NCBI GenBank assembly: GCA_949317995.1
Contig: OX439037.1
Coordinates: 21,821,182 to 21,885,181, forward strand
DNA: 64,000 nt
Direction: 5' to 3'
Source: Acholoe squamosa
Lineage: Eukaryota > Annelida > Polychaeta > Phyllodocida > Polynoidae
Notes under the pieces: generated by a model
Databases searched by the model: none
What the model was told of the DNA's origin: nothing
The model's input: the letters and a program-made list of their open reading frames with translations, nothing else
Part shown: positions 1 to 11,596 of the stretch, one piece after another
Numbering within the stretch: position 1 is the stretch's first letter
How the letters are laid out: each line of letters opens with the position of its first letter
Translations under genes and position numbers: made by a program

Positions 1-459
1 TGAAAAACACATTTGCAACCATTGTAAACAGAGGTATGTGCATCTGACTGCAGAGGAATTGTAGATAAAATGTTCTGATTCTACCCACAGGCATAAAGTC
101 TGTACTAGTGCGATCTGTCTCAACGATGATTATTATGTGCCATACTAATCAATAGAGTCAATGATGAATTAAATATTAGAATTAACTCAATATGAATATC
201 TTAACCACTTGTATTATGACCAGGTTTCCCACTGTTGGTGAAAGTTGTTGATGGTTAAATGAAAGGTTAATTGATTCATGAACAGTGTGGTTTTCCCATG
301 TTTATTCCTTTTTCATTATTCCCACTTTGAGGGATACTAGTGTAAAGATGACTAGCAGAAAATAGTCATAGACCATTTGATGGTCAATGGTGCAGAATTA
401 AAGAGTATTTGCTCAGAATGAATGCTTCTTAATCTACTTTTTCTTATATTTATTGAATA
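1..459. other. Non-coding sequence, nothing identified
   Basis: AT-rich; no ORF, splice-flanked coding stretch or inverted repeat was recognised. Confidence 0.5.
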
Positions 460-734
460 CAGGGGTGTGAAATCTCCACTAGGACCTGTGTGAATCCACC
501 GAGAAAGTGAAATACCATTTATATGGGGGGGGGGGGACTGAAACCACATGGTCTCACAATTGGTTTCTGCTACCAGCCTAATCATGCTTTTTGTCCATAA
601 AGGTGGTATAGCGTATCTAATTGGCTACTTGTACAACTTTTATTCAAACAAACAACTTTGATCCAATGTAAAACTGATTATAAATCCACACAATATACTT
701 CAGCTCAAACCGGTTTCATTATTTCACACCCCTG
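460..734. mobile_element. 275-bp inverted-repeat element with CAGGGGTGTGAAAT ends
   Basis: CAGGGGTGTGAAAT at 460-473 is mirrored by ATTTCACACCCCTG at 721-734. CAGGGGTG termini are common in hAT-type elements, but no convincing 8-bp target duplication is seen. The interior contains a G homopolymer run at about 525-537. It is non-coding. Confidence 0.6.
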
Positions 735-2228
735 TGTTTAGCAGTGTACAGTGAATTAGAAATAGGAAATAGCAGGGATGTAAGTTTCCAGAATTTTGCC
801 CGATTTCAGAATTTTCTTAATTCGACATGCGTATAGATTTTCCTTCTTTGATCAGAGTCCCTGGAATAGTTTAGCATTTGATTCAATTAAGATTCTGAAA
901 GTCCACAAATGTTGAATCCTTCCATAATGTACAACTAGAGGTCGCCACATACCTGAGTCCTCACCTCATAACTGAAGAGAAAAAGTAGTGCAATTTGAGA
1001 AGCTCTGGCATAGGAATCTTCCGGAATTTCGGATATTGAAATGTCTAATTGTTATTTATTGTGATTTACACAACCACTGAGAAAAAGGGAGGGGTTTCCT
1101 ACCTTTTTTGGTGCAACCATTCCATACAATTCACATGAAATACCACTGGGAGGAATTAAGACACCCCATCGGAAATTACTTTTAAATCTTGTCCCATGCC
1201 TGATGGCCTGAACTTAAGGCCGAGTCCGGGCACAAAGTGGCCATTTTGTGAACTACAGCTAAAATCTTGTTAAGAGGAATCTGGCCGTTTTAAAGCTCAT
1301 TCTAATCATTACTTATTACTGAAAGATTCAAGCATTTTTTTCTACAGACAAGAGATCGACCCCTTCCAGATGCTGCCCATAGACCTAATTCTTCCTACCC
1401 TATTTTCATGATTGCGTATTTTGATGGGCTTTAGGTCAAATAAAAAGTTTCTAGCATAGTTATTGAAATATGTGTCACTATTGAGGAGAGCTTCAGGTTT
1501 ATCTGATGACATCACGATTGACAATATATGTGACATGTAATGGGAATAGGAACCTTAATGTACCCTGCACTAAGGGCCCTTTTCGCAGATCCTGTCATAT
1601 ATGTGCCGTATTTAGAATAGTGAGTGGTACAGGGTTATGATACTGTACACACACCTTTTGGTGGGTTATTTATTTATATCTCTTGAGGGATATAATAAAT
1701 CATGTGAGAGATAAAGCTACAAGCAGCATCTAATTGCAACCTAATAGTGCTGTACAAGCACAACTGGGATGCATTTTGTCAATCATGACACCTTTAGATG
1801 CATCAGATCAACCTGCAGCTCTCCTCTATAGGGGCACATATTTCAATAACCATGCCAGAATCTCTTTATTGGCCATCAAAATAGGCACAGTACCTATGAG
1901 TAGTTTAAAGGAAAACCTATGAATATACCTACCATGAAGCACTAACCTTTGTTACTGCAGCGAGTAGGTATTGTTTCCTAATCCTACTTCAAAATAAAGG
2001 ATTAATAAACATTTATACCTAATGTAGTCCTTGGGTAGGCACTTACCTACCCCCAGTGCATGGTTCTGCTGCAGTGGAGGTGTGAAACTGATATAGCTGA
2101 AACTGGGGAGTGCTAAACTCTCCTTTTTTTGAAAGCTCATTGTGTAGCTATTTATTGGAGGATCTTAACAAACATGGGCTCATTTTAAAGGGATTGATTA
2201 GGGGTTTAATAAGAATCCATTTGAGAAA
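735..2228. other. Non-coding sequence, nothing identified
   Basis: Only short chance frames are present. No repeat structure was found. Confidence 0.5.
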
Positions 2229-2230
2229 TA

Positions 2231-2463
2231 CTGTAATCTCCCGCGTAGAAGACGCGCTACGCGTATAGGACGCACCCCCTTCTTGGGAGGAGCATTTTCG
2301 CATATAAGACGCACCTCTTAGGTACCAATTTTGTAAATTCAGTACATTTCTATAGTAAAATTACCCCTCGTATAAGACGCACCCCCAACTTGAAGAAATC
2401 CTATAAGACGCACAAGGCATTTGTTTGGCGTAGAGGACGCGTCTTATACGCGGGAGATTACGG
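2231..2463. mobile_element. 233-bp inverted-repeat element with GTATAAGACGCAC modules
   Basis: Its ends are CTGTAATCTCCCGCGTA and the inverted TACGCGGGAGATTACGG, with TA on both sides (2229-2230 and 2464-2465). The interior repeats variants of GTATAAGACGCACCCC about six times on both strands. TA duplications and this layout fit a Tc1/mariner-related MITE. There is no ORF. Confidence 0.8.
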
Positions 2464-3124
2464 TAATTGATTCAGATAAACATCCCATTCTCCCCAAGTG
2501 AAGTTACCCCATAACTTTGAAATCATTTTTTGGTATAAAGGCCAAATCTCACATAAAAGAGAATAGTTCCCACACTTTCTACAGAAAAAAATGGTTTAGA
2601 AACTGTCTAGGTTTTTTCATTTCATAGGGGAACAGGATGTTTGCCAGACCCCAACAAAATTTTAGCGTGCCATTCGCTATCACCCTTCCACCAGCTTCTC
2701 CATGTTAGGTCCTTGCTTGTTTGCTAGAATATCATCCTATGTATATCATTTATATAACAATGGATATAGAGCTGATAAAAATAAGTGGATTTCCTTTTTA
2801 AATGAAGTCTTTACATCAATTTAAAGGGAAATTCTGACCGATTAAAGATCTCATATCAACTCCATAATTTTGCGACAATTCTGTGAGATCACTAAACCGC
2901 AGATGATATTAGGTCAAGATAAAATCCCTTTAAATTGTTAAATTTTGATATGATACATTGATTATCAACCTTTTATGGGGAACTCGTCCATACATGAAAA
3001 GAAAATAGTCCAAAATAATGATTTAAGAGATGTAGCCACTCCTGTATCAGATATGCTTGATCACAAATCTGGGCCCTATTTAAACTCCTAACAGTGGCAG
3101 AAAATAATACCAACATAAGTCCTA

Positions 3125-3678
3125 CAGTAAAATTCCTTTATAATATTATATCGAATCCTGTTATAACGAATTGTCAGTTACAACAAACAAATCCCTTAAA
3201 ACCAATTCAATCTCATACATTTTCATAGTAAAAACATCCTCTTAGAACGAATTTTAGATGGCCCTAATTCGTTTAGAACGAATTTTCTTCAGGTGAACAA
3301 AGATTTTTTAGTCTTGGAGAACCTGAATTAAAAAGATCTGAGGGAAGTCAGGGTAGGTGTGAGTGTTTTTCTCCCCACCTCCTGCCCCCCCCCCCCCCAG
3401 TGCGACTATATAGGTGTGAGAGACCTGCCGAATAGACCCCTCAGAGCTCCCCTTCCTCCCCTGGCCCCCAGTACGGCTGTACACTTCAAAGGAATGACCT
3501 GTGTCCCAAAATATAACATATTTACTACTGCAGCGGTTTCTCTTCATGAAGTAACCATACCCTATTATATCTATGAGCCTTATGGATGCATTAAATGTCC
3601 TGTTTGGATACTACGAAATTCGTTTATAACGAACTTTTCTCTCTAAACCAAGCAGTTCGTTGTAAAGGAATTTTACTG
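3125..3678. mobile_element. 554-bp inverted-repeat element with CAGTAAAATTCCTTTA ends
   Basis: CAGTAAAATTCCTTTATAA at the left is mirrored by the inverse of CAGTAAAATTCCTTTACAA at the right, flanked by TA (3123-3124 and 3679-3680). Several internal copies of the ATAACGAA/AGAACGAATT motif occur near both ends. This end type and the TA duplication resemble pogo/Tigger-like elements. It encodes no transposase. Confidence 0.8.
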
Positions 3679-3680
3679 TA

Positions 3681-6469
3681 TATATCATTTTATTTAAAGC
3701 AGTACCTTTCCCACGTTCAATACCCCCCAAAGTCCCTAAATGAAGGAGTTTATTCCATCTGGCCCTGTGGCTGCAGGCAGTGTGATCACCCTGTGCTGCA
3801 TGGTCCACTCTGCTCAAAACAGGTGCCACTGCCCCCATAGTCTATATATAGAGCAGTGGGGACACAATATCTCTCATTTTTTTCAACTTTGAACAGCTCT
3901 CAACCATTCCCATATATCAAAGATAGCATCATTCTGATTTTTAGTTTGCATTGATACATGTCTTTTCTGTCAGATTTACTATTTGCATAACATGTGAGAT
4001 GATCGATTAACTTTTCCATGTAACACCATATTTAGGGTCCTTGGATATGTACCAATACTAAGAACATTGTCAGGTTTACTATGCAAAATAGGCACTCAAG
4101 GGTGTTTGGGTCTAGGGAAATCAACCATCAAATGATTGATTCTTTAATAGCTCTCTCTGTGTATCAGCATTGATGCTGTTCACTTGTCAATACCAGTTTA
4201 GATTCCCAGATATTAGCCTCGAACAGAAAAGATAACAACCAGTCAAAATTGTAACCAACTTTAATACTATATCCTTACTCTGACAATGCTGTACATACAC
4301 ATTTTCTTAAATCAAAAAGGATTATGCACTAAATACAGACATATGATGGCACTCGAATAATCTTGAAAATACACTCTCGGTATATATACACATTATAGAA
4401 GTACAATATACACTAGACTGTGATTGTAAAGCATCAATATCTCATGGAAGTCACAAATATCCTTACCTACCGCCTGATAGCCTATCAAGTGCACTCTGTG
4501 TACTTAAGTACCTAGACAAAACTATACTAGTAATTATCATTGAATTGCCAGTGTCCTTTTGCACTTACCCAATTCGACAATCAGAGATATTGGTTAAAAC
4601 CAGCAAAATAATTTGCTGTGGCCCTAAATTTGTGAGAGCAGTTCAGCCATGAAGACATGATTCCTGAATGTTTGATATCATAAGAATCCTGGGGCCCACT
4701 CGCGAATCAGTCGCCATGATGCAATGCGATTGCCTGTCGACTACTACCCTTGAGTAGGGTGGGATGAATTCCATGGTGTGAGTGTAGGATGTTAGATGTT
4801 AGATGTAGGGTCCATGAGGTGATGATGTTATATTCTAGCACTTTAGTATACATTATCATATTAAGGCAGGCACCCTGTATAAAGTAGAACAGGGGTTGGC
4901 GGTAACATACACGATCCCTGATAGAATAATGGCTGGTCACAAGCATAGGTTTATGATTTATTTTGGCCCTCACTGCTGATAGATCTAAACAATGTAGATC
5001 ATGGTAGTAGTGCCATACGATTATATATACTATTGTTCTTATTGTTCCCCCAACATATTTACTGTAAATGCTATAAGACAGCATCATAGATCATTCACAT
5101 CTTAGTGAATACCATGGGAATGCATGTTAAAATGTTTGCCCTAACAATAGTATTTTACCTTCTTGTATAAGTTGATTAACACTAGGTATGTGATTTTGAA
5201 TTGGGACTAAAAAGCAGTGCTTATGGATATTTGTCAAGTAGTTGATTGGTGTTATCACACATTGGCTTCTAATTGACTCATATTTGAGCTTCAATCACAC
5301 TTTTCACCCTGTGTCTTTTGCTACTGCTGATATATTGAAGTACCTGCACCCTGATACAAACCAACCATTCTGGGGGATTTCATGTGAAGAATATACCATT
5401 TGAATCCATTTAAGTTATATCCATTCGTTTAGAATATGTGATTCTCTAAATTAAGAGTGTGATTCAATAAAAAGTGACAGAATTCAAATTTTACTAAAAG
5501 CCCACAACATCCATATTCTCAACTACATTCACACAATGAGAGTTTACCTTGAAGGGTTGCAATGTACCTCTCAGCCCATCTTTAGTTGTTGCCATGCACC
5601 AATGCAGTGCTATAGAAAGCCACCATAACACTGCTGTATTGTGCTTCATGCCAACCTTTCTGGATTGTATCAACATCTTACGATTGATCAGCATGATGCA
5701 TAAATGCAGCTGTGAGCTACTTGCTGGGATCACATTCAAATGCATCCTGGCATCCAGAGGTCATCATGCATTGATGCGCTATGTGCAAGTCGAGCATAAT
5801 GCACTATGTGGTCCATAGGACGAATAGATAATATGTAATTCTCGCTCATTTAAGAGACATTAGCTGGTATATATGTGTCAATCTGATCAAAGCCTCTCTC
5901 ATCGTTCCCATCACCTACTTCCAGCTCGATATATTACCTACGTGTTTTATCAAATCCCTTTCATTTAGAGAGAAGGTACTTATTTTCGCTATGGACCTCA
6001 TTTCTAAAAGCTTCATTCTTCACTGGCTACATTCATACCAACACTTAACATCAATGCATTTAGAATATCAGGAATGTCTTAATTGTCTAAGGAACACCCA
6101 ATGGAGGAGTGAAATATTTACACAACATATAGACAACATTATTTACAAATTAGTCCAATCCTTAATAAATCAGGAACTAGTGTCATTCGTAGATTTGCGT
6201 CTTGCTGTGCCTATAATATTGATCTACCCTTATTCTTATAGCAAATGTGAATTGGTAAGGTGTATACAACCATACACATATAAATTCTGTTCTGCAAAAG
6301 TCCCATAGGACTAACATTCATCAGACGCCCATAATGTAATTATTGAAGGTGAATGGCATCCTGCAACGTGAACAGAACTGCACATACATGAGCACAGTGA
6401 AAGATGTAAATGGTTGATGAGGTGTTATGGCAGTTCTGATGACGTCAGCAGTTCTGTGTAGATAGAGAA
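3681..6469. other. 3' flank of AIF1, no gene identified
   Basis: It contains a GCATTGATGC/GCATAATGC-type degenerate module at about 5750-5815 that recurs elsewhere in the window. Otherwise nothing is supported. Confidence 0.5.
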
Positions 6470-6554
6470 TTAGGGGAGTTGGTCCAGACTCTTCTGTGGC
6501 GGAGGGCCTTTGGGTTTCTCTTTCTCCTTCGATTGCTCTTCAAACATCAGAATC
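6470..6554 (-). CDS. AIF1: AIF1 terminal coding exon
   Basis: The acceptor CTTTGCTTCAG precedes 6554. The 85 nt encode ILMFEEQSKEKEKPKGPPPQ and KSLDQLP, then the stop TAA at 6472-6470. The sequence closely follows the vertebrate AIF1 C-terminus (ILMYEEKAREKEKPTGPP...). No clear AATAAA was picked out just downstream on this strand. Confidence 0.92.
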
Positions 6555-8543
6555 CTGAAGCAAAGAAAGATACCCTCAACGATTTTGTAATTTTAACAAG
6601 TGTGTTACATCTACTTCCAATTTTTTAAGTAAACAGGGCTGACCCTAGATATCATTAGCTAATGTCTAGATAAAATTCTTTCTAAACCAATTTGCCTAGA
6701 CTGAGTTGTTTTATCGTCGACCCCTAGGTTCTTTTCCTAGCTGTGAAAAAAATGAACACCTACATCGAATCTTCAAACAATGTTACCTGAAAGACACCTT
6801 ATTTGGCCTAAATAACTCTTCATTGTCTTTTCACATTTTACCACACAGAAAGATCTTGTGGAAGGTCTGATCATTCCCTTTTTGAGGAAAAAAGCTGTGG
6901 AGCTATAATAGAAATAGAAATTGAGTTAGCCTTACATTCTGAGTACAGAGGTGCGGGTACCCAGCATCATATCTACAAAGTCTCTGTAGTTGATGGTGCC
7001 GGAGTTTGTGGTGTCCACCTGAGTAATCATCTTCATCACCTCACGGTGAGTCTTAGCTTGGCCCAGTCTCTCCAACATCCGCTTCAGGTCCATCTGGTCT
7101 GTAAAGGGTTAAATTGCTCTAAGGTTTAGGTGTATAAAATGGTTAATGAACTCATTAGAATGGTTGAATTACCTTAAGGTTTAGCCATATAAAAATTGAT
7201 TGAATTAATCTTATGATATTATAAAAAGGGAGAAATAAAATTCTCATTATCCTCACAAGCTGTACTATCTTTATGTGTGTGGATTAGTCCCCTGTATATA
7301 GTCTAGATCTAATAGCATCAGAAATCAATATTGTGCACTATCAGGTCCTTCAAGTGTTACCTATCATTAACAGCAAACTAAACATTAATTTACGCCAAAC
7401 TGTCACATATCCAAGAGGAGTTCATGATGGCCAGCTTAATCATCCTGGGGTCATGTATACATCATGTTGAGATAATCGGATGTAATAGTTGTGTGGTACA
7501 TACCTACACTGCAAAAAAGGTGTTTAAAGATACACACCAAATTTTCTCAACACCAATATTTAAACATCTAAACACTTGAAGTGTTTAGGTGTTTAGCTTT
7601 TAAACACTTATTCTCAAACACCTAAACACTGAAGTGTTTAAGTGTTTAGCATTTAAACACTTGGTTAAACACTTCCTAGTTAAACGCGTTTAAAATTAAA
7701 CGCGTTTAACACTTAAGAAGTGTTGAGAAAAGTGGGACAAATAAGTGTTTAACCAAGTGTTTAACTTCTAAACACTGGTGTTTAATCCTTAAACACTGTT
7801 TTTACAGTGTATCTTCCCTGTTTTGTTCTCGTCGATTTCGATGAATTTTACTGCAAAACAAGCAATTGAAATTTCTCACCATCCAGGGCATAAGAAGGAA
7901 CATTTGCGTGGCTGATAATTATCGATGTTTAGTGATGTCACACTAAAGCAGGTTTTTTTAAAGTATCACAGATCAATATCATCGATCAGAAAGGCATGAT
8001 CAATGAATAGTGGTTATTTTTCTAATGGGGTGTTTCAAAATACTTTATTAAAACTACAATGCACAGTACCTACCTTTAAAAGATGCAAGTTTTTCTTGTA
8101 GATTTTCTATGTCTTTAAACCGACTGTCATCTATCAGTTCCTAGTGATAAAAAAAAACAATGAGATTACATCAAGCTACAAGGAATTGATTACCACTATA
8201 ACTACATCATGTATAACAAGAAACCTTTATATAAGACGTCTTTCAACATGATTAAAACTTTACAATGTAAATGGTGTAGCCTTGTTATTCATATTAGCCG
8301 TTGCTCACAACCCGATTGCTTACCATTGTATAGTCTAATCAAAATGAGGTTTCATCTTGAACAAATATAGCTCTCATTTAGACTATCGGTCAATGCTGGA
8401 TCAGGTGACCACTGGACTCACTAAAAGGATCTCCCAAATACATGTAATATAGATCTAGTGTGGTATCCAGCCGTATCTTACCATGTTAATTTTGTCCATT
8501 TCCTCAGCCTGCTGACTCAATATCTGTCCGTAGACCTTTCCTC
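6470..8543 (-). CDS. AIF1: Allograft inflammatory factor 1 (AIF1/IBA1), five coding exons visible, first coding exon not found
   Basis: AIF1 is a small cytosolic calcium- and actin-binding EF-hand protein of phagocytes and haemocytes. Spliced from GT-AG exons at 8543-8482, 8140-8074, 7850-7806 (or 7810), 7098-6936 and 6554-6470, the reading frame stays open and follows the known AIF1 layout. It has a GGKVYGQILSQQ start region, a first EF loop beginning DENKTGKI, then the linker LKRMLERLGQAKTHREV. The second EF loop is DTTNSGTINYRD, followed by FVDMMLGTRTSVLRMILMFE and a lysine-rich tail ending LDQLP. The visible part is about 140 residues, close to the family's roughly 147. The short N-terminal exon (about 8-10 residues before the GGK motif) was not located. 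Two inverted-repeat elements lie inside the gene, one at an exon edge (7507-7809) and one upstream of exon 8543 (8811-9080). Family identity is strong; whether this allele is functional is uncertain because of the exon-edge insertion. Confidence 0.93.
6936..7098 (-). CDS. AIF1: AIF1 exon spanning the linker and EF-hand 2
   Basis: The acceptor CCCTTTACAG precedes 7098 and the donor GTAAGG follows 6936. The 163 nt encode DLKRMLERLGQAKTHREVMK, then EF loop 2 (DTTNSGTINYRD) and the FVDMMLGTRTSVLR segment. The second loop keeps acidic or hydroxyl residues at the calcium-coordinating positions. The exon ends two bases into a methionine codon that the next exon completes. Confidence 0.92.
7507..7809. 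mobile_element. 303-bp inverted-repeat element (MITE-like) at an AIF1 exon edge
   Basis: The ends are inverted copies of CACTGYAAAAA followed by GTGTTTAA, and TA dinucleotides flank it (7505-7506 and 7810-7811), as expected for a TA target-site duplication. The interior is built almost wholly of AAACACTT and AAGTGTTT modules and a pair of AAACGCGTTT blocks, so the whole element can fold back on itself. It has no coding capacity. TA duplications suggest mobilisation by a Tc1/mariner-type or similar transposase; that assignment is inference. Confidence 0.8.
7806..7850 (-). CDS. AIF1: AIF1 exon with EF-hand loop 1; its 3' edge is altered by a mobile element
   Basis: The acceptor TGTTTTGCAG precedes 7850. 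The exon encodes KFIEIDENKTGKI, the first half of EF loop 1. Host sequence ends at the TA of 7810-7811, where a 303-bp inverted-repeat element begins. Its terminal bases read CACT then GTAAAA, so a weak 5' splice site lies four bases inside the element and would end the exon at 7806. Joining there to 7098 keeps the frame but adds one residue (IHY rather than ID). The original donor GTATGT is still visible beyond the element at 7503-7498. Which site is used cannot be told from sequence. Confidence 0.8.
8074..8140 (-). CDS. AIF1: AIF1 coding exon upstream of EF-hand 1
   Basis: The acceptor is ATCACTAG before 8140 and the donor GTAGGT follows 8074. The 67 nt start in phase 0 and encode ELIDDSRFKDIENLQEKLAS and FK, ending one base into the next codon. 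This corresponds to the helix that leads into the first EF-hand of AIF1. Confidence 0.9.
8482..8543 (-). CDS. AIF1: AIF1 coding exon with the GGK motif
   Basis: The acceptor is TATCTTTCAG before 8543 and the donor GTAAGA follows 8482. The 62 nt begin with the last two bases of a codon and encode GGKVYGQILSQQAEEMDKI plus two residues. This matches the conserved start of AIF1 just after its short N-terminus. The preceding exon must end with one base of a codon; it was not found. Confidence 0.9.
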
Positions 8544-8810
8544 CTGAAAGATAGAAAAATAAGATATAAACGTTTCTATCAATTTCAATAGGACGTGTTT
8601 CTCTACTGTGAATGGAACATGTCTTCCACCAAAGCTGTTTTTTTTTCAACAGGTAATTGTTAGTGCCTGCAATCTTTCAATTTAAGAGCTATACCTGTTA
8701 ATACATAGAATACTAGACATTGTTGTGAGAGAGTGCCAATTGCTGGAGGACCTCTCTAATATAATCCCTGATAACCAGTTGTTTGAAACCATAAAAATAT
8801 TGTAGAGTGA

Positions 8811-9080
8811 GGCCACACTAAAATAAAGTCTGTTTCTGGTTGAGAAGCCGTATGAGTGTGAGAGGTGTGTATGAAAATCTTTTTTCAGGTCCAGGAAGAT
8901 TTTGTTTTATGAAAAACATTAAAATACCAACAGAAAACACAGCTTCTGGATGGAGCAGTGCTTCACTTGCACGCGCAACATGCGAGAAAATAAAAACACA
9001 AAAAAAATCCCTACCTACCTGCTCACTTTTAAACTCCTCATCCACTAAACCAGAAACGAACTTTTCTTTTTAGTGTGGCC
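8811..9080. mobile_element. 270-bp inverted-repeat element upstream of AIF1 exon 8543
   Basis: The left end GGCCACACTAAAA and the right end TTTTTAGTGTGGCC are inverted copies. Similarity extends inward through GTTTCTGGTT. The direct repeat TGA flanks it at 8808-8810 and 9081-9083. A 3-bp duplication with GGCC ends is compatible with a PIF/Harbinger-type element, but the class is uncertain. It lies on the 5' side of the first AIF1 exon found, probably in the first intron. There is no internal ORF. Confidence 0.7.
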
Positions 9081-9167
9081 TGAACGATTTGGCTAAGAAA
9101 TCAGACCACCTATTTTTCTCTTGATTTTTTCATAGATATTCAAATCACAGCAATTGCAATTATACCT

Positions 9168-9422
9168 TAGGCCTAAAAAAAGGAAGTTGTGTTCAGGTAT
9201 CCCGACCGACCCTAATTTTCTGGCCTGACCCTAATGTTTTTTTAGAAAATTTTGGTAAATATGAACAAAATTCAAGAAAAATGTAAAAAGAATGTCAATA
9301 TAAAGGCATGTTTGGTATCAAATTAACTTTAAACAAATCAAAAAAAAAAAAAAAAAAAAAAGAAGAATTCCGACCTACCTACCCTAATCTTTTGGGCTAT
9401 GTTACGTGAACACAAGAAATTT
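9168..9422. mobile_element. Copy A of a three-copy TAGGCC(T)AAAAAAA element family
   Basis: It shares with 36207-36542 and 59344-59737 the left part (TAGGCC, an A run, GTTGTG..., then CCGACCGACCCTA). It also shares the right part (an A run, CCGACCTACCTACCCTA, a TTTTGGGCTATGTTACGTG-like end). The right terminus here is less well preserved than in the other two copies. It is non-coding. Confidence 0.55.
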
Positions 9423-10867
9423 GTTATGCCTTATCTGTAAGCTACTATAGAAGATGATAATATCATAAGGACTGTATCAATATCAGCATTGTAAAAAGAA
9501 GACCCTAGGCTAGGCTGAAACCATCAGAGTACTCATGACCTGTAGTGAGAGTCAGATACACACCGGCAGTGTGCCAATGTCATCTCCCAGCTACCCATCC
9601 ATTGGCATCTAATCAACTGGATTGTACTGCCCCTGTAACCTCCCCAAGTAATAGCCTTTATGAAAGAGGTCATAGGTCCCTTTGCACATCTCTTGCCCCC
9701 TTTCTCTTCCTTCCATTTTTCTCTTCAGCCTACTCATCATGACTTTCTGAGTGGCACTTCCTAGCTGTACAATCTCTCCCAAGCAAAGCAGTTTGGGCGA
9801 TTGCTACAGTTCTTGTATTTAAAAAAAAGGTGAACCGGAAAAATGACACAAAGACACGGTTTGCTTAAATAAATGATCAAAAATAATTCTTGAACCACAT
9901 GGTTGCCTATATTCACCCTAGGCATTACGATAAGTAGAACATAATAATTATTCTCTTTGGCCTGACACATGGCCATGTACTGGCTTTGGACCATTTGCCC
10001 TATAACCATTTGCTGGCATTGTAATGGCTACCCTTTTGAAATGTCTCACAAATCGGACCCGTCCCACAGATCCCTGGTGGTGAGCGGTAAATGACCTACA
10101 GACATGGTTCTAGTACTCTTCTATATAGTCATGGTGATGAAAGGATGCGGATTGTGTGACATGACAGGTGATTTATATACCCCTTCTCTCTACACTATGA
10201 GGTGGGAGGGAAATGCCAAGTACTAAAGGATAATAATGGGGAAAGTATCTCAACTAATGAGAGAGCGCTTTTATCATATCCTGAGTCTAAGTGGGTGGCT
10301 TTAAACAAGCTGTAGCATATTAAAGATATTATGTTGCAAATTGTGATACGATAGTCTTGAAGAGCAATGATATGAAGATAATATAGTTAAGTCATTTTTG
10401 TCTACTTTCATTAAGTAAAATGGAATGGAGCACCATAACTGCTTCGCTTAGCCTATTTTACCCATGAGATAATGGGCAATTGATACATCCATTAGACCTT
10501 AAGTATAAATAAGGGGACAGATTTTACACTACAGGGAACATTAGTTAACATCAAGGCTCTAATAGGCGAATATGAAGCAGGTACATGTAGTTTTATTTGT
10601 TCGAGAATTGATTAATCTACAAAGACGACTGGGTTTCACAATGACTCTCTGCAATTCATCTTGTGGCATCTTATCAGCCATATGCCATTGACCCTGTTTA
10701 ACCTAAGCTTTACAAAGGTTGACTGCTCCTTGCCCATCCCAGGCACTAATTGCTCAGGCTCAGTGAAAATAATCCTGGACACTAAAAATCCAGTTTGTAG
10801 CTGACTAAATAGCTCCATACAGTATTATGTATGCCCATGAGGTTCGATTAGTAAAGGGAATAAATAA
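9423..10867. other. Upstream side of AIF1, gene start not identified
   Basis: The missing first AIF1 exon and promoter probably lie here or beyond, but I could not identify them. It includes the duplicated segment at 10021-10258. Confidence 0.4.
10021..10258. repeat. First copy of a diverged ~240-bp duplicated segment
   Basis: This stretch aligns with 11348-11596 through shared blocks such as GATCCCTGGTGGTGAGCGGT, AAGGATGCGGATTGTGTG, GACAGGTGATT and ATGAGGTGGGAGGG. The copies are in the same orientation about 1.3 kb apart. It is non-coding. Confidence 0.6.
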
Positions 10868-10980
10868 TAATACAAGGATAACCCAGCATGAGGGCTGTTT
10901 ATCCAAGGCTATGACACGAGGTAAAGCCGAGTGTCTGGGCCTTGGATAAACAGCTTAAGTGCTGGGTTATCCGTGTATTA
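10868..10980. repeat. 113-bp inverted repeat (fold-back)
   Basis: TAATACAAGGATAACCCAGC at the left is mirrored by GCTGGGTTATCCGTGTATTA at the right. A second matching block, GCTGTTTATCCAAGG, lies further in. The arms are about 45 bp with a short loop. It is probably a small MITE. Confidence 0.65.
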
Positions 10981-11347
10981 ATCGATTTATACCCTTGCAA
11001 TGTTACATCTAACAATCAATCCGCTATATTTCTCAGTGACAAATATGCCATTGATATTGTATACAAATGTCCACCATCTTGTGATGTCATAGGAGTGCAG
11101 TTATTCAGTTCGAAGGCACTTAATTGAGTGCCTATAAAGTGGATAACCGTGGTATGATTTATACTACTTATTAAGATGGGGACAATTGTTGGAAGGTGTC
11201 ACAAGTAATGTATACACTTGTGTGACGCCAGTGGAGCAGAGGCATATCTCTACAACGAGGTTTTATTGCAGCCCCACTGCTTTCCAACTGTCCTCACTGC
11301 CTTTGGCTCTGTGGAGTGCTCGTTATATATATATATATCCTTTGCAA

Positions 11348-11596
11348 TGGCTAACCTTTAGAAGTAGAGTGCCCCACACAGAAGACCCCTGGTGATCAGT
11401 GGTGAATGATCTATAGACAGGGCCCTATATATGCTCTTTGGTGATGGGGAAGAAAGGATGCTGATTGTGTGGCCGGCTGACAGGTGATTAATATAACCTC
11501 TTCTCTGTACCTTATGAGGTGGGAGGGGGATGTCCTGAAGTTCAGTGCAGTTCACTGGTAGGAGATCATAGTAAGGGGGGGTGTCTCAGCAAGGGT
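11348..11596. repeat. Second copy of the ~240-bp duplicated segment
   Basis: It carries the matching blocks CCCCTGGTGATCAGTGGTGA, AAGGATGCTGATTGTGTG, GACAGGTGATT and ATGAGGTGGGAGGG seen at 10021-10258. It lies immediately upstream of the NADAR retrotransposon, so it may mark the insertion flank or belong to an older element. Confidence 0.6.

Noticed and set aside
4707-5087. 126-codon minus-strand frame
   Set aside because: No family resemblance, no splice context and a low-complexity composition.
8818-9045. Minus-strand frame with a donor-like GTAGGT after DEEFKSEQ as the missing AIF1 first exon
   Set aside because: It lies inside the 8811-9080 inverted-repeat element, lacks an ATG and has the wrong phase for the next exon.
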